A stretch of 13,609 bases of DNA from Sulfuricurvum sp. (GTDB lineage: Bacteria; Campylobacterota; Campylobacteria; Campylobacterales; Sulfurimonadaceae), in contig JAGXHZ010000116.1 of assembly GCA_024635855.1 (NCBI GenBank), forward strand, positions 1 through 13,609, in the 5' to 3' direction. Positions 1 through 4,876 of this stretch are shown in pieces; within the stretch, counting starts at the first letter, position 1, and every line of letters starts with the position of its first letter. The position numbers and the translations under genes are program-made. The notes beneath the pieces are model-generated. The model made no database searches and was not told where the DNA came from. It was given only the letters and a program-made list of their open reading frames with translations.

Positions 1-145
1 AGGGGGTGTAAATAATCTGATCACCCTTCTTGAGGCTTTGATCATGATAAACTCCTGCATGCTCAAGCCCAGCACACCCACTCATTCCAAATCCAATAAT
101 AGCAATTATCCCTAAACTCAAACCTAATGACTTAATTTCTTTCAT
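1..145 (-). CDS. Partial small lipoprotein, N-terminal part only
   Basis: This is the first 48 codons of a minus-strand gene that runs off the left edge. It begins with ATG at 145, preceded by a GGAG ribosome-binding site about 5 bases upstream. The peptide starts MKEIKSLGLSLG, continues as a hydrophobic stretch and reaches a lipobox-like MSGC with the cysteine at residue 24, followed by AGLEH. That layout (charged start, hydrophobic core, small residues, Cys) is a type II signal peptide, so the product is probably a lipoprotein anchored in the envelope. Residues 25-48 (AGLEHAGVYHDQ and onward) show no domain I recognise. The function is unknown because most of the protein lies outside the window. 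It is in the AT-rich accessory stretch and could be associated with the neighbouring repeats. Confidence 0.75.
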   Translation of the reverse strand, partial: MKEIKSLGLSLGIIAIIGFGMSGCAGLEHAGVYHDQSLKKGDQIIYTP

Positions 146-290
146 TTTTTCTCCATATTTCTATTCAAAATCGAATAATAAATAGTATCTTTTGTTTACT
201 TAAAAGTGATGATTTTTGTTAAAATTAAACGTGATTGAAGCGTCTATCCAGTCAGAAGTATCATATTCCATCATTTTCCTGCGTGTTTCT

Positions 291-330
291 AACTATTTAT
301 TCATACCCAAAATATATTATTTTGCTAGAA
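291..330 (-). repeat. 40-bp repeat, copy A, with internal palindrome
   Basis: This copy matches positions 971-1010 at 36 of 40 bases in the same orientation. Inside it, CAAAAT and ATTTTG form a 6-bp inverted repeat around a 5-base spacer (314-330 region of the unit centre, beginning at 308). The arms are unchanged between copies while three of the four differences fall in the spacer, which is what a protein-binding site or short hairpin would show. It lies upstream of the minus-strand lipoprotein gene, about 145 bases from its start. It could be an operator or promoter module, or the footprint of a duplication. Confidence 0.7.
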
Positions 331-353
331 TTTTACAAATTTCTCGCTCCCAT

Positions 354-363
354 TCTCCTGAGT
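354..363. repeat. Target-site duplication, left copy
   Basis: TCTCCTGAGT is repeated exactly at 489-498, on the other side of the palindromic element. Removing the element and one copy restores an uninterrupted REP-like palindrome, which supports duplication on insertion. Confidence 0.6.
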
Positions 364-488
364 CACTACCATTAAGTTAAGCTTTTTGGAAGTGACACTT
401 CAGTGTCGCAAAAGGATAAATAGCGGGACTAAAGTCCCACTTCCGAAAGCAGAAATAACCATTGGTTTCTTAACTTAATGCCAGTGAC
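364..488. mobile_element. MITE-like palindromic insertion, ~125 bp
   Basis: The ends are 17-bp terminal inverted repeats (364-380 and 470-486) matching at 15 of 17 positions, with cores ATTAAGTTAA and TTAACTTAAT. A 10-base direct repeat, TCTCCTGAGT, flanks the element at 354-363 and 489-498 and looks like a target-site duplication. The interior can fold further: GGAAGTG (389-395) pairs with CACTTCC (448-454) and encloses two short hairpins, GACACT/AGTGTC and GGGACT/AGTCCC, with AGAAA/TTTCT forming a third outside. There is no room for a transposase, so it is a non-autonomous element moved in trans. A duplication of this size is compatible with the IS4-type superfamily, but the parent is not visible here. 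An outward match of GAGT/ACTC makes the exact ends uncertain by a few bases. Confidence 0.65.
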
Positions 489-498
489 TCTCCTGAGT
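489..498. repeat. Target-site duplication, right copy
   Basis: This is the second exact copy of TCTCCTGAGT. It falls in what would be the loop of the interrupted REP-like hairpin, so the element appears to have entered a hairpin loop. Confidence 0.6.
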
Positions 499-579
499 GG
501 GTGTGTCTATAAATTTGATATGCATTCCCACTTGAAAAATGGGAACGAGGGAAAGATTGAATACATGCCCCCTATTTTG

Positions 580-942
580 CTAATTTTCGTAGTCCTCAAA
601 AATTACCTTTATATCTTTTGACGGCCAAAAAGCATCATGAGAAATTGAGTAGAATGATCCGTCATGTTCGTAACGCATTAAACTCAATTCCTTTTCTTCA
701 CTAAATCTACACCAGTAGTGTCTTTTTGGAACAAGGTATTTTGTTGGAATTCTAGACTTGCTTATGCTTGCATAGCCTTCAAACATTACTCGAATATCTT
801 GAATGTTAATTGATATATCATTCTCTCTAGAAAAGTCATTACCAGTGTATTTCATTTGATGTAAAACGCTAGGGCTATTGTATATGCACCAGTAATCTTT
901 TCCTGGAATAACATGCTTCTTCGGAATCAAAGAATTTTTCAT
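580..942 (-). CDS. Hypothetical protein of two tandem repeat units
   Basis: I do not recognise a family. The 120-residue product is almost entirely two copies of a unit of about 55 residues: residues ~6-60 (IPKKHVIPGKDYWC ... IQDIRVMFEGYAS) and ~65-119 (IPTKYLVPKRHYWCRF ... SKDIKVIFEDYEN). Shared positions include IP-K-[HY]-[VL][VI]P, a YWC triplet, M[KR]Y, and a closing DI-V-FE-Y. No signal peptide or membrane segment is seen, so it is probably a small cytoplasmic alpha/beta protein. The start ATG has AGGAG ten bases upstream. It stands alone between two copies of a 40-bp repeat and is more AT-rich than the core genes, suggesting acquired DNA. The paired Cys in each unit could bind metal, but that is a guess. 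Confidence 0.7.
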   Translation of the reverse strand: MKNSLIPKKHVIPGKDYWCIYNSPSVLHQMKYTGNDFSRENDISINIQDIRVMFEGYASISKSRIPTKYLVPKRHYWCRFSEEKELSLMRYEHDGSFYSISHDAFWPSKDIKVIFEDYEN

Positions 943-970
943 AATGTGATTACTCCTACTTTTTTTGTAT

Positions 971-1010
971 AACTATTTATTCATGCCCAAAATGTACCAT
1001 TTTGCTAGAA
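971..1010 (-). repeat. 40-bp repeat, copy B, with internal palindrome
   Basis: This copy matches 291-330 at 36 of 40 positions and keeps the CAAAAT/ATTTTG arms with spacer GTACC. It ends about 29 bases upstream of the start codon of the minus-strand tandem-unit gene, within promoter distance. Both copies lie upstream of minus-strand genes in the same orientation, consistent with a shared operator; duplication of a gene-plus-leader block is the alternative. Confidence 0.7.
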
Positions 1011-1133
1011 ATCCACTAGACAATAGGACATCCAAGCATAATTTTACATATCAACATGTTTTCAAACATTTTACACCGTTTTTCTTAAAAAGATTTCTGT
1101 GAAACAGGGGTCATGTATTCTATCTTCACTTTT

Positions 1134-1162
1134 CTGGATTCCCGTTTTCACGGGAATGACGG
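1134..1162. repeat. 29-bp hairpin repeat, copy 1
   Basis: This 29-mer is identical to 1392-1420 and in the same orientation. ATTCCCGT and ACGGGAAT form a perfect 8-bp stem with a TTTC loop (1138-1157). It lies just past the stop codon of the 65-residue gene. This dispersed palindrome is familiar from many proteobacterial genomes; its frames translate as HSRENGNP- or VIPVKTGIQ-like peptides, which often cause false gene calls. Confidence 0.85.
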
Positions 1163-1170
1163 GAAAGAAC

Positions 1171-1368
1171 TTAACTGTATATTCCCTGATACTCTTTCGG
1201 AACTTTTGAGGTAATTTCCCCATCTGGCATTTGAAAATACGGCGCTCCATCACGGCTATAAACATTCGGTACACCATTAGCGAGACTTCGTGCTTGCGCC
1301 TCTTTGATCGCTTTTTTTCCGATTTTTAGGATCATGTCACGAAATTTGTAATTTTCGATTGTTTTCAT
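1171..1368 (-). CDS. Small 65-residue conserved hypothetical protein
   Basis: The product begins MKTIENYKFRDM and ends KEYQGIYS. The ATG at 1368 is preceded by a very strong AGGAGGAG ribosome-binding site. A longer reading upstream to 1512 is possible but would run through the hairpin repeat, so it is rejected. The middle is a lysine/alanine-rich helix (KIGKKAIKEAQARSLANG) followed by GVPNVYSRDG and a tail with YFQMPDGEI. This layout, helix then a PNVYS-x-G and LPDG-like segment, resembles small proteins I have seen beside toxin-antitoxin-like and DUF2442/DUF4160 genes, but I cannot name a domain. It is the last of three minus-strand genes after nadA and is bracketed by two identical hairpin repeats. 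Role unknown; an antitoxin-like or accessory role is a guess. Confidence 0.7.
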   Translation of the reverse strand: MKTIENYKFRDMILKIGKKAIKEAQARSLANGVPNVYSRDGAPYFQMPDGEITSKVPKEYQGIYS

Positions 1369-1391
1369 TGTACTCCTCCTACAAAAGAGAA

Positions 1392-1420
1392 CTGGATTCC
1401 CGTTTTCACGGGAATGACGG
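1392..1420. repeat. 29-bp hairpin repeat, copy 2
   Basis: Exact second copy of 1134-1162, with the same 8-bp stem and TTTC loop. It lies between the DUF2442 gene and the 65-residue gene. The two copies agree further right apart from one extra G in copy 1. In a transcript it would form a strong hairpin between two genes and could tune their relative expression. Confidence 0.85.
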
Positions 1421-1432
1421 AAAGTTAGGCTT

Positions 1433-1678
1433 TTACCCTGCCATTTCATACAATCGCTCAGGTGCAATATCAGCACCGTTTGCCCACACAATCGTGTCCA
1501 AATCACTGTCAAAATGAACCGTTTGAAAAACTTGTAACTCTTTTAACGGGGCGAAGACTGTCTCTTCGTTTTTAGATTTAATGTAATTTTCCAAATCTAT
1601 TTCCGATTCTTTACCATCATTAAAACGGACAAATACACGATAATCACCCCGATATGCCGCATCAACTAACCAAATCAT
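1433..1678 (-). CDS. DUF2442 family protein
   Basis: This 81-residue product fits DUF2442. It opens with a beta strand pair (DAAYRGDYRVFVRFNDGKE), continues EIDLENYI and VFAPLKE, and ends with the family hallmark DTIVWANGADIAPERLYE (about residues 60-77). The molecular role of DUF2442 is not established as far as I know; the family often occurs next to DUF4160, and the pair has the size and layout of a toxin-antitoxin module. Here DUF4160 lies directly upstream: its stop codon TAG overlaps the AGGAGGTC ribosome-binding site of this gene, so the two are probably translationally coupled. A TA-like function is inference from pairing. Identity as DUF2442 is fairly sure. Confidence 0.8.
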   Translation of the reverse strand: MIWLVDAAYRGDYRVFVRFNDGKESEIDLENYIKSKNEETVFAPLKELQVFQTVHFDSDLDTIVWANGADIAPERLYEMAG

Positions 1679-1688
1679 TACCGACCTC

Positions 1689-1949
1689 CTATACTAAAGG
1701 TTCTATTTTTTTAGGTTCTTTACCTGATCGGGCAAGTTCCCAATCCGCAAGTAATTCATCACGATGATCATAAGCCCATTCAAGAACCAAAGAAACAACC
1801 TTTTTTGGTAGATTCCCTTCTTGAATTTTCAATTCGTGAATGAGAAAACTTGCTCGATATTCATTGTATTTTACATGAAAATGAGGCGGATTATGCTCAT
1901 CGTAATAAAACGAGATGATAATCCCTAAGAAACGGCTAACTTCAGGCAT
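1689..1949 (-). CDS. DUF4160 family protein
   Basis: This 86-residue product matches DUF4160 over its whole length. It starts MPEVSRFLGIIISFYYDEH, followed by the hallmark NPPHFHVKYNEYRASF (about 20-35), then GNLPKKVVSLVLEWAYDHRDELLADWE (about 46-72) and a tail with KIEPL. The HxHFH-like PPHFH motif is the most conserved element of the family. Biochemical function is not known to me; pairing with DUF2442 immediately downstream suggests a two-component module, possibly toxin-antitoxin. The start has a good GAGGAGG site. It begins only 18 bases after the nadA stop codon and has no clear promoter of its own in that gap, so read-through from nadA is likely. Confidence 0.85.
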   Translation of the reverse strand: MPEVSRFLGIIISFYYDEHNPPHFHVKYNEYRASFLIHELKIQEGNLPKKVVSLVLEWAYDHRDELLADWELARSGKEPKKIEPLV

Positions 1950-1967
1950 ATATTCCTCCTCTAAAAA

Positions 1968-2960
1968 TCATAACGCCATCATCCTCTCAAGCGCAATTCT
2001 CGCCCAATACGCCGTATCTTCATCGACAAAAATCTCATTGATCGGTGCGCCGTCCTCGATTGCTTTGAGGGTCAAATACAAATCTTCCAATGTCGTTTCA
2101 TTCATTGTCGGACATTCGGGTTTTGTACTTGAAAGAATGTACGTATTTTTGGATCGGAGACGGTTTACCATGTTAAACTCGGTTCCTACCGCCACCTTTT
2201 GCTCCGCCGGAAGTTCCGTGATGTATTTGATAAGCTGAGAAGTTGATCCGACAAAATCGGCACGTTCACAGATAGCAGGGTCACATTCAGGGTGAACGGC
2301 GATCAAAATTCCGGGATATTTGTTGCGGTAAAACTCGATGTCATCGACGCTAAAGAGCTGATGAACGGAGCAAAAACCGTCGTAACAGATAATATCCGCT
2401 TCTTTGGGATCTTTTCCATCCCCGATAACACACGATTTTAATCCCATCATATTGGCAATATTTTGCCCCAAACAACGGTCAGGGACAAAGAGTATCTTTT
2501 TCCCCTCGGCAAGTGCTTTTTCAATAATCATTTTAGCGTTGGAACTGGTACACACCATACCGCCCATTTTTCCCACACGCGCTTTGACATCTGCATTGGA
2601 GTTGATATAGATAATCGGCAAAATATCTTCCACTTTGATTCCGCTTTGCTGTAGTTTTTCGATAGACTGGTCAAAATAAAGCCCGTCAATCATCCGCGCC
2701 ATCGCACAGCACGCGACTTTTGGCATCACGACCCTTTTTTCGGGACTGAGGATTTTCAGACTTTGCCCCATAAATCCGACACCGCAAAAGACCACAAACT
2801 CTTTGTCATCTGCCATTGCCCGTTTTGCCAACTCAAGCGAATCACCCGTAATGTCCCCCATCTCGAACACTTCATCACGCTGATAAAAATGCGCCACAAC
2901 CGTGACACTCAAACGGCTTTTTAAATCAATAATTTTTTGTTTTAACTCTTCGGTATTCAT
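1968..2960 (-). CDS. nadA: Quinolinate synthase NadA
   Basis: NadA condenses iminoaspartate with dihydroxyacetone phosphate to give quinolinate, the precursor of NAD, using a [4Fe-4S] cluster in the cytoplasm. Over 330 residues the sequence shows the family pattern: VVAHFYQRDEV and DITGDSLELA near the start, VFCGVGFMG (~57-65), KVACCAMARM (~81-90), VCTSSNA, FVPDRCLG, YDGFCSVHQLF, HPECDPAICE and KPECPTMNET. Likely cluster ligands are Cys85, Cys197 and Cys283. I chose ATG at 2960 (MNTEELKQ) over an in-frame ATG at 2987, because the -10 box at 2997-3002 would place the RNA start near 2990, and GAGGA lies before the second ATG, though a little far (12 bases). It is divergent from plsY. No nadB or nadC is adjacent; instead an accessory cassette follows. 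Confidence 0.95.
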   Translation of the reverse strand: MNTEELKQKIIDLKSRLSVTVVAHFYQRDEVFEMGDITGDSLELAKRAMADDKEFVVFCGVGFMGQSLKILSPEKRVVMPKVACCAMARMIDGLYFDQSIEKLQQSGIKVEDILPIIYINSNADVKARVGKMGGMVCTSSNAKMIIEKALAEGKKILFVPDRCLGQNIANMMGLKSCVIGDGKDPKEADIICYDGFCSVHQLFSVDDIEFYRNKYPGILIAVHPECDPAICERADFVGSTSQLIKYITELPAEQKVAVGTEFNMVNRLRSKNTYILSSTKPECPTMNETTLEDLYLTLKAIEDGAPINEIFVDEDTAYWARIALERMMAL

Positions 2961-2996
2961 CTTGAATATTTTCCTCGTCATTATCATTAAGTCGTT

Positions 2997-3002
2997 ATTA
3001 TA
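2997..3002 (-). promoter_or_regulatory. -10 box for nadA
   Basis: On the minus strand this reads TATAAT, within AAGATATAATAAC. No convincing -35 box is seen. Expected transcription would start about 30 bases before the preferred nadA ATG at 2960. Confidence 0.55.
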
Positions 3003-3034
3003 TCTTTTTTAGTTCTCTGTAACGATGGGTGGAT

Positions 3035-3040
3035 TATAAT
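3035..3040 (+). promoter_or_regulatory. -10 box for plsY-folB
   Basis: A perfect TATAAT lies 31 bases before the plsY start, in the short gap divergent from nadA. An AAGGA ribosome-binding site follows near 3059-3063. Confidence 0.55.
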
Positions 3041-3071
3041 TCTCAACCGAAAATGAAAAAGGAAACACTAT

Positions 3072-3686
3072 ATGGAACTCTTATTTAACCCAAACGTACA
3101 ATTTTATCTTGTCGCCTATCTGCTTGGCGGTATCCCTTTTGGGCTTTTGCTTGCTAAATTTTTTGCAGGGGTCAATATCAAAGAATCGGGTTCAGGAAGC
3201 ATTGGTGCAACAAATGTTTTACGTGTGGTGAAAGAAACCAATCCCTCTCTAGCCAAAAAACTGGGGGCTGCAACCCTCGCTCTCGATGCTCTAAAAGGGA
3301 TTGCCGTCGTTCTTGCTGCTAAATACATGGGATTTGATGAAAGCGTTCAATGGATGGTTGCCGTCCTCGCCGTTGTCGGTCACTGCTTTAGCCCTTATAT
3401 GTGGTTTGAAGGCGGTAAAGGGGTAGCAACGGGAATGGGCGTGATGGCGGTTATGCTTCCCATACCTACCGCGATTGCTCTTGTTGTGTGGGCTGTTGCT
3501 GCTAAAACCATCCGTATCTCATCCCTTTCTTCTATGTTGGGACTCGCTGCACTTGTGGTTGCTTCGTTTGTGATGTACCCAGTCATGTTTCATGCACCGG
3601 TTGTGTTTATTGCCTTTATTTTATTTTACAAACATATCCCCAATTTTATTCGACTCTTTCAAGGGGAAGAAAAACAAGTCGCATGA
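3072..3686 (+). CDS. plsY: Acyl-phosphate:glycerol-3-phosphate acyltransferase PlsY
   Basis: PlsY transfers an acyl group from acyl-phosphate to glycerol-3-phosphate, the first step of membrane phospholipid synthesis, in the inner membrane. The 204 residues carry the family's three conserved segments: SGSGSIGATNVLR (~39-51), GHCFSPYMWFEGGKGVATG (~103-121) and YKHIPNFIRL near residues 186-195. Hydrophobic helices at ~10-32, ~67-85, ~95-107, ~122-147 and ~152-185 fit the usual five-helix topology. Length is typical. The gene starts with ATG after GGAAA and has a TATAAT box upstream. It overlaps folB by four bases (ATGA), so the two are co-translated. The plsY-folB order is a familiar neighbourhood in this phylum. 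Confidence 0.95.
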   Translation: MELLFNPNVQFYLVAYLLGGIPFGLLLAKFFAGVNIKESGSGSIGATNVLRVVKETNPSLAKKLGAATLALDALKGIAVVLAAKYMGFDESVQWMVAVLAVVGHCFSPYMWFEGGKGVATGMGVMAVMLPIPTAIALVVWAVAAKTIRISSLSSMLGLAALVVASFVMYPVMFHAPVVFIAFILFYKHIPNFIRLFQGEEKQVA

Positions 3687-4009
3687 AAATACTCATCGAA
3701 AATTTAGAGTTTGAAACCATACTCGGTATTTTAGAATCCGAACGGCTCACTCCCCAAAAAGTGTCTATTACGTGCACCATTGAATACGTATATACACAAA
3801 ATGGGTTCATAAATTATGCCGAAGCAGCGACACTCATCGAAGAGACCATGATAAGAGAAAAATTCTTACTTATCGAAGAGGCTCTCGAATTTCTAAGTGA
3901 CGCCCTTAACAACCGTTTTCCCCTGATTCGTGAGCTCACTTTGCGTATTCAAAAACCAAATATCCTCTCCAACTGTACAGTTGGCGTAGAACATCACGCT
4001 CTCTTTTAG
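3683..4009 (+). CDS. folB: Dihydroneopterin aldolase FolB
   Basis: FolB converts 7,8-dihydroneopterin to 6-hydroxymethyl-dihydropterin and glycolaldehyde in folate synthesis. The 108-residue protein is a single FolB domain: the N-terminal strand and Glu in FETILGILESER (~10-21), PQKVSI, the conserved NYAEA (~44-48), and LTLRIQKPN with the likely catalytic Lys91. The sequence is divergent from the E. coli enzyme and at the short end for the family, as is usual for Campylobacterota FolB proteins. Its ATG overlaps the plsY stop. No intrinsic terminator is visible after its stop; a new promoter for the next gene lies 27 bases downstream. Confidence 0.88.
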   Translation: MKILIENLEFETILGILESERLTPQKVSITCTIEYVYTQNGFINYAEAATLIEETMIREKFLLIEEALEFLSDALNNRFPLIRELTLRIQKPNILSNCTVGVEHHALF

Positions 4010-4035
4010 ATAACAATTCATTCACGATTCTTGAC

Positions 4036-4041
4036 TATAAT
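4036..4041 (+). promoter_or_regulatory. -10 box for the OmpA-like lipoprotein
   Basis: TATAAT in the context TTGACTATAATTCG, 40 bases before the ATG at 4082. The TTGAC next to it is too close to serve as a -35 box. Confidence 0.5.
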
Positions 4042-4081
4042 TCGTTTTATACAAACTTTCAATCATTTAAAAGGATATATT

Positions 4082-4723
4082 ATGAAAAAAACAGCACTAT
4101 CGCTTATAATAGCAGGTGTATTATTTGTCGGATGCGCAGGGACGGATACGGGTCTTACTAAAGCCCAAACAGGTGCGCTTCTCGGTGGTGTCGCAGGTGC
4201 TATTGTAGGTAAAAGTACTTCTAACCATAGCAATAAACGTGCTTTCATTGGTGGAGCCGTAGGTGCACTTGCCGGTTATGGTGTTGGAACATATATGGAC
4301 AAACAGCAAGCCGAACTCAACCAAGAGCTCAAAGGATCAGGAGTTGAAGTTGAACGTCAAGGGGATACCATCAATTTGAATATGCCTGGCGGAATTACTT
4401 TTGATACCGGCAAAGCAAACATCAAACCAAATTTCAATCCGGTCTTGAATGATATTGCAAATGTCATGAGCAAATACCCTGAAACAAAAATCGAAGTACA
4501 GGGACATACGGACAACGTAGGCAGCAATGCAGATAACCTCCAGCTTTCCCAATTGCGCGCTCAAAGTGTAAGTTCAGCACTAAGTGCTCAAGGTGTGGAT
4601 TCAAGCCGTATAAAATCAGTTGGTTACGGTGAAAGTATGCCAGCTGCAACCAATGACACCGCAGCAGGACGTGAAACCAATCGTCGCGTCGAAATCAAAA
4701 TCATCCCAAATCCGTCTAAATAA
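4082..4723 (+). CDS. OmpA-family lipoprotein with glycine zipper
   Basis: This 213-residue protein is an envelope lipoprotein that probably ties the outer membrane to peptidoglycan. MKKTALSLIIAGVLFVGCAG is a type II signal peptide with the lipid-modified Cys at 18. Residues ~31-70 are Gly/Ala-rich (GALLGGVAGAIVG and AFIGGAVGALAGYGVG), two short segments typical of glycine-zipper proteins. Residues ~98-208 form an OmpA_C domain: ITFDTGKANIKP, GHTDNVGS (Asp144), LSQLRAQSV (Arg159) and GRETNRRVEI. The overall order matches YiaD-like proteins. The start at 4082 has AAGGA just upstream; an extension to 4031 would pre-empt the promoter and signal peptide. It appears to be its own transcription unit, between folB and the regulator genes. 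Confidence 0.9.
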   Translation: MKKTALSLIIAGVLFVGCAGTDTGLTKAQTGALLGGVAGAIVGKSTSNHSNKRAFIGGAVGALAGYGVGTYMDKQQAELNQELKGSGVEVERQGDTINLNMPGGITFDTGKANIKPNFNPVLNDIANVMSKYPETKIEVQGHTDNVGSNADNLQLSQLRAQSVSSALSAQGVDSSRIKSVGYGESMPAATNDTAAGRETNRRVEIKIIPNPSK

Positions 4724-4730
4724 TCTTCCT

Positions 4731-4746
4731 CCCCGTATTTGCGGGG
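4731..4746 (+). terminator. Possible weak terminator hairpin
   Basis: CCCCG and CGGGG pair around a 6-base loop just after the OmpA-like gene. It is followed by AAAAATT rather than a T-run on the plus strand, so it is at best a weak intrinsic terminator or an RNA-stabilising hairpin. Confidence 0.4.
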
Positions 4747-4775
4747 AAAAATTCTCTCAAAGTACACTACTTTTG

Positions 4776-4822
4776 TTTAAAAACATTTCATTTTTTAAAA
4801 TTTCTTTAAAAAGAGTTTAAAA
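4776..4822 (+). promoter_or_regulatory. Four phased TTTAAAA boxes upstream of the regulator
   Basis: TTTAAAA occurs at 4776, 4794, 4805 and 4816. The last three are exactly 11 bp apart, one helical turn, and the first is 18 bp before the second. They cover roughly -75 to -29 relative to the expected start. OmpR/PhoB-type regulators typically bind direct repeats with this spacing, and HsrA/CosR proteins are reported to control their own genes, so an autoregulatory array is plausible. The alternative is the periodic AT signal that Campylobacterota promoters carry instead of a -35 box. Confidence 0.45.
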
Positions 4823-4835
4823 TTTTCTAAAACTA

Positions 4836-4844
4836 TGCTATAAT
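4836..4844 (+). promoter_or_regulatory. Extended -10 promoter of the regulator gene
   Basis: TGCTATAAT is a perfect extended -10 element, 32 bases before the start codon at 4877. There is no -35 box; the AT-phased region upstream probably replaces it. A GAGGAA ribosome-binding site follows at about 4866. Confidence 0.7.
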
Positions 4845-4876
4845 TTCGGCAAAATATCCACTTTCGAGGAACGCTA

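Larger units (their letters stand above)
341..557. repeat. REP-like inverted pair, interrupted by an insertion
   Basis: Removing the insertion and one copy of its direct repeat (positions 364-498) joins the left part (from CTCGCTCCCA at 344) to GGGTGTG. This restores a short palindrome with CCCA and TGGG arms. About 25 bases further right, 521-549 reads as the same type of unit in inverse orientation, with TTCCCA (525-530) and TGGGAA (540-545) arms, ending in CGAG. The two units share the edge CTCG[C/T]TCCCA, so they form a head-to-head pair as in REPIN elements. The pair is recognised from internal comparison only; related GTTCCCA/TGGGAAC palindromes are common in many proteobacterial genomes. 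Confidence 0.55.
146..579. other. Non-coding stretch with repeats
   Basis: No convincing gene lies here. Positions 146-290 are AT-rich leader for the lipoprotein gene; minus-strand hexamers resembling a -10 box occur around 185-192, but none is decisive. The remainder holds a 40-bp repeat copy (291-330), a REP-like inverted pair (about 341-557) and an inserted palindromic element (364-488), each listed separately. Confidence 0.7.
943..1170. other. Non-coding spacer with two repeat copies
   Basis: The stretch contains 40-bp repeat copy B and the first 29-bp hairpin repeat. The AT-rich middle (about 1011-1133) shows no gene, and I see no clear terminator or promoter. A short minus-strand reading frame crosses it, but only because the hairpin repeat is open in that frame. 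Confidence 0.6.

Noticed and set aside
291..330. Integron attC site reading of the 40-bp repeats
   Set aside because: The core GTTRRRY/RYYYAAC boxes expected at attC ends are missing, and no integrase is in view.
359..490. tRNA-like cloverleaf in the inserted element
   Set aside because: Several stems nest, but there is no anticodon loop, T-loop sequence or CCA end, and the arm sizes do not fit; a palindromic mobile element explains it.
1071..1277. Minus-strand reading frame of 68 codons
   Set aside because: It is open because the 29-bp hairpin repeat reads through as VIPVKTGIQ; it overlaps the better-supported 65-residue gene and lacks a ribosome-binding site.
1134..1420. CRISPR-like array
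   Set aside because: There are only two repeats, 258 bp apart, they are palindromic with a gene between them, and no cas genes are present.
1369..1512. Upstream extension of the 65-residue gene
   Set aside because: The added peptide includes the repeat-derived HSRENGNP string and overlaps DUF2442, whereas the ATG at 1368 has a near-perfect ribosome-binding site.
2961..2987. Longer NadA start at 2987
   Set aside because: The likely -10 box at 2997-3002 would leave almost no leader, no ribosome-binding site precedes it, and the extra residues do not look like NadA.
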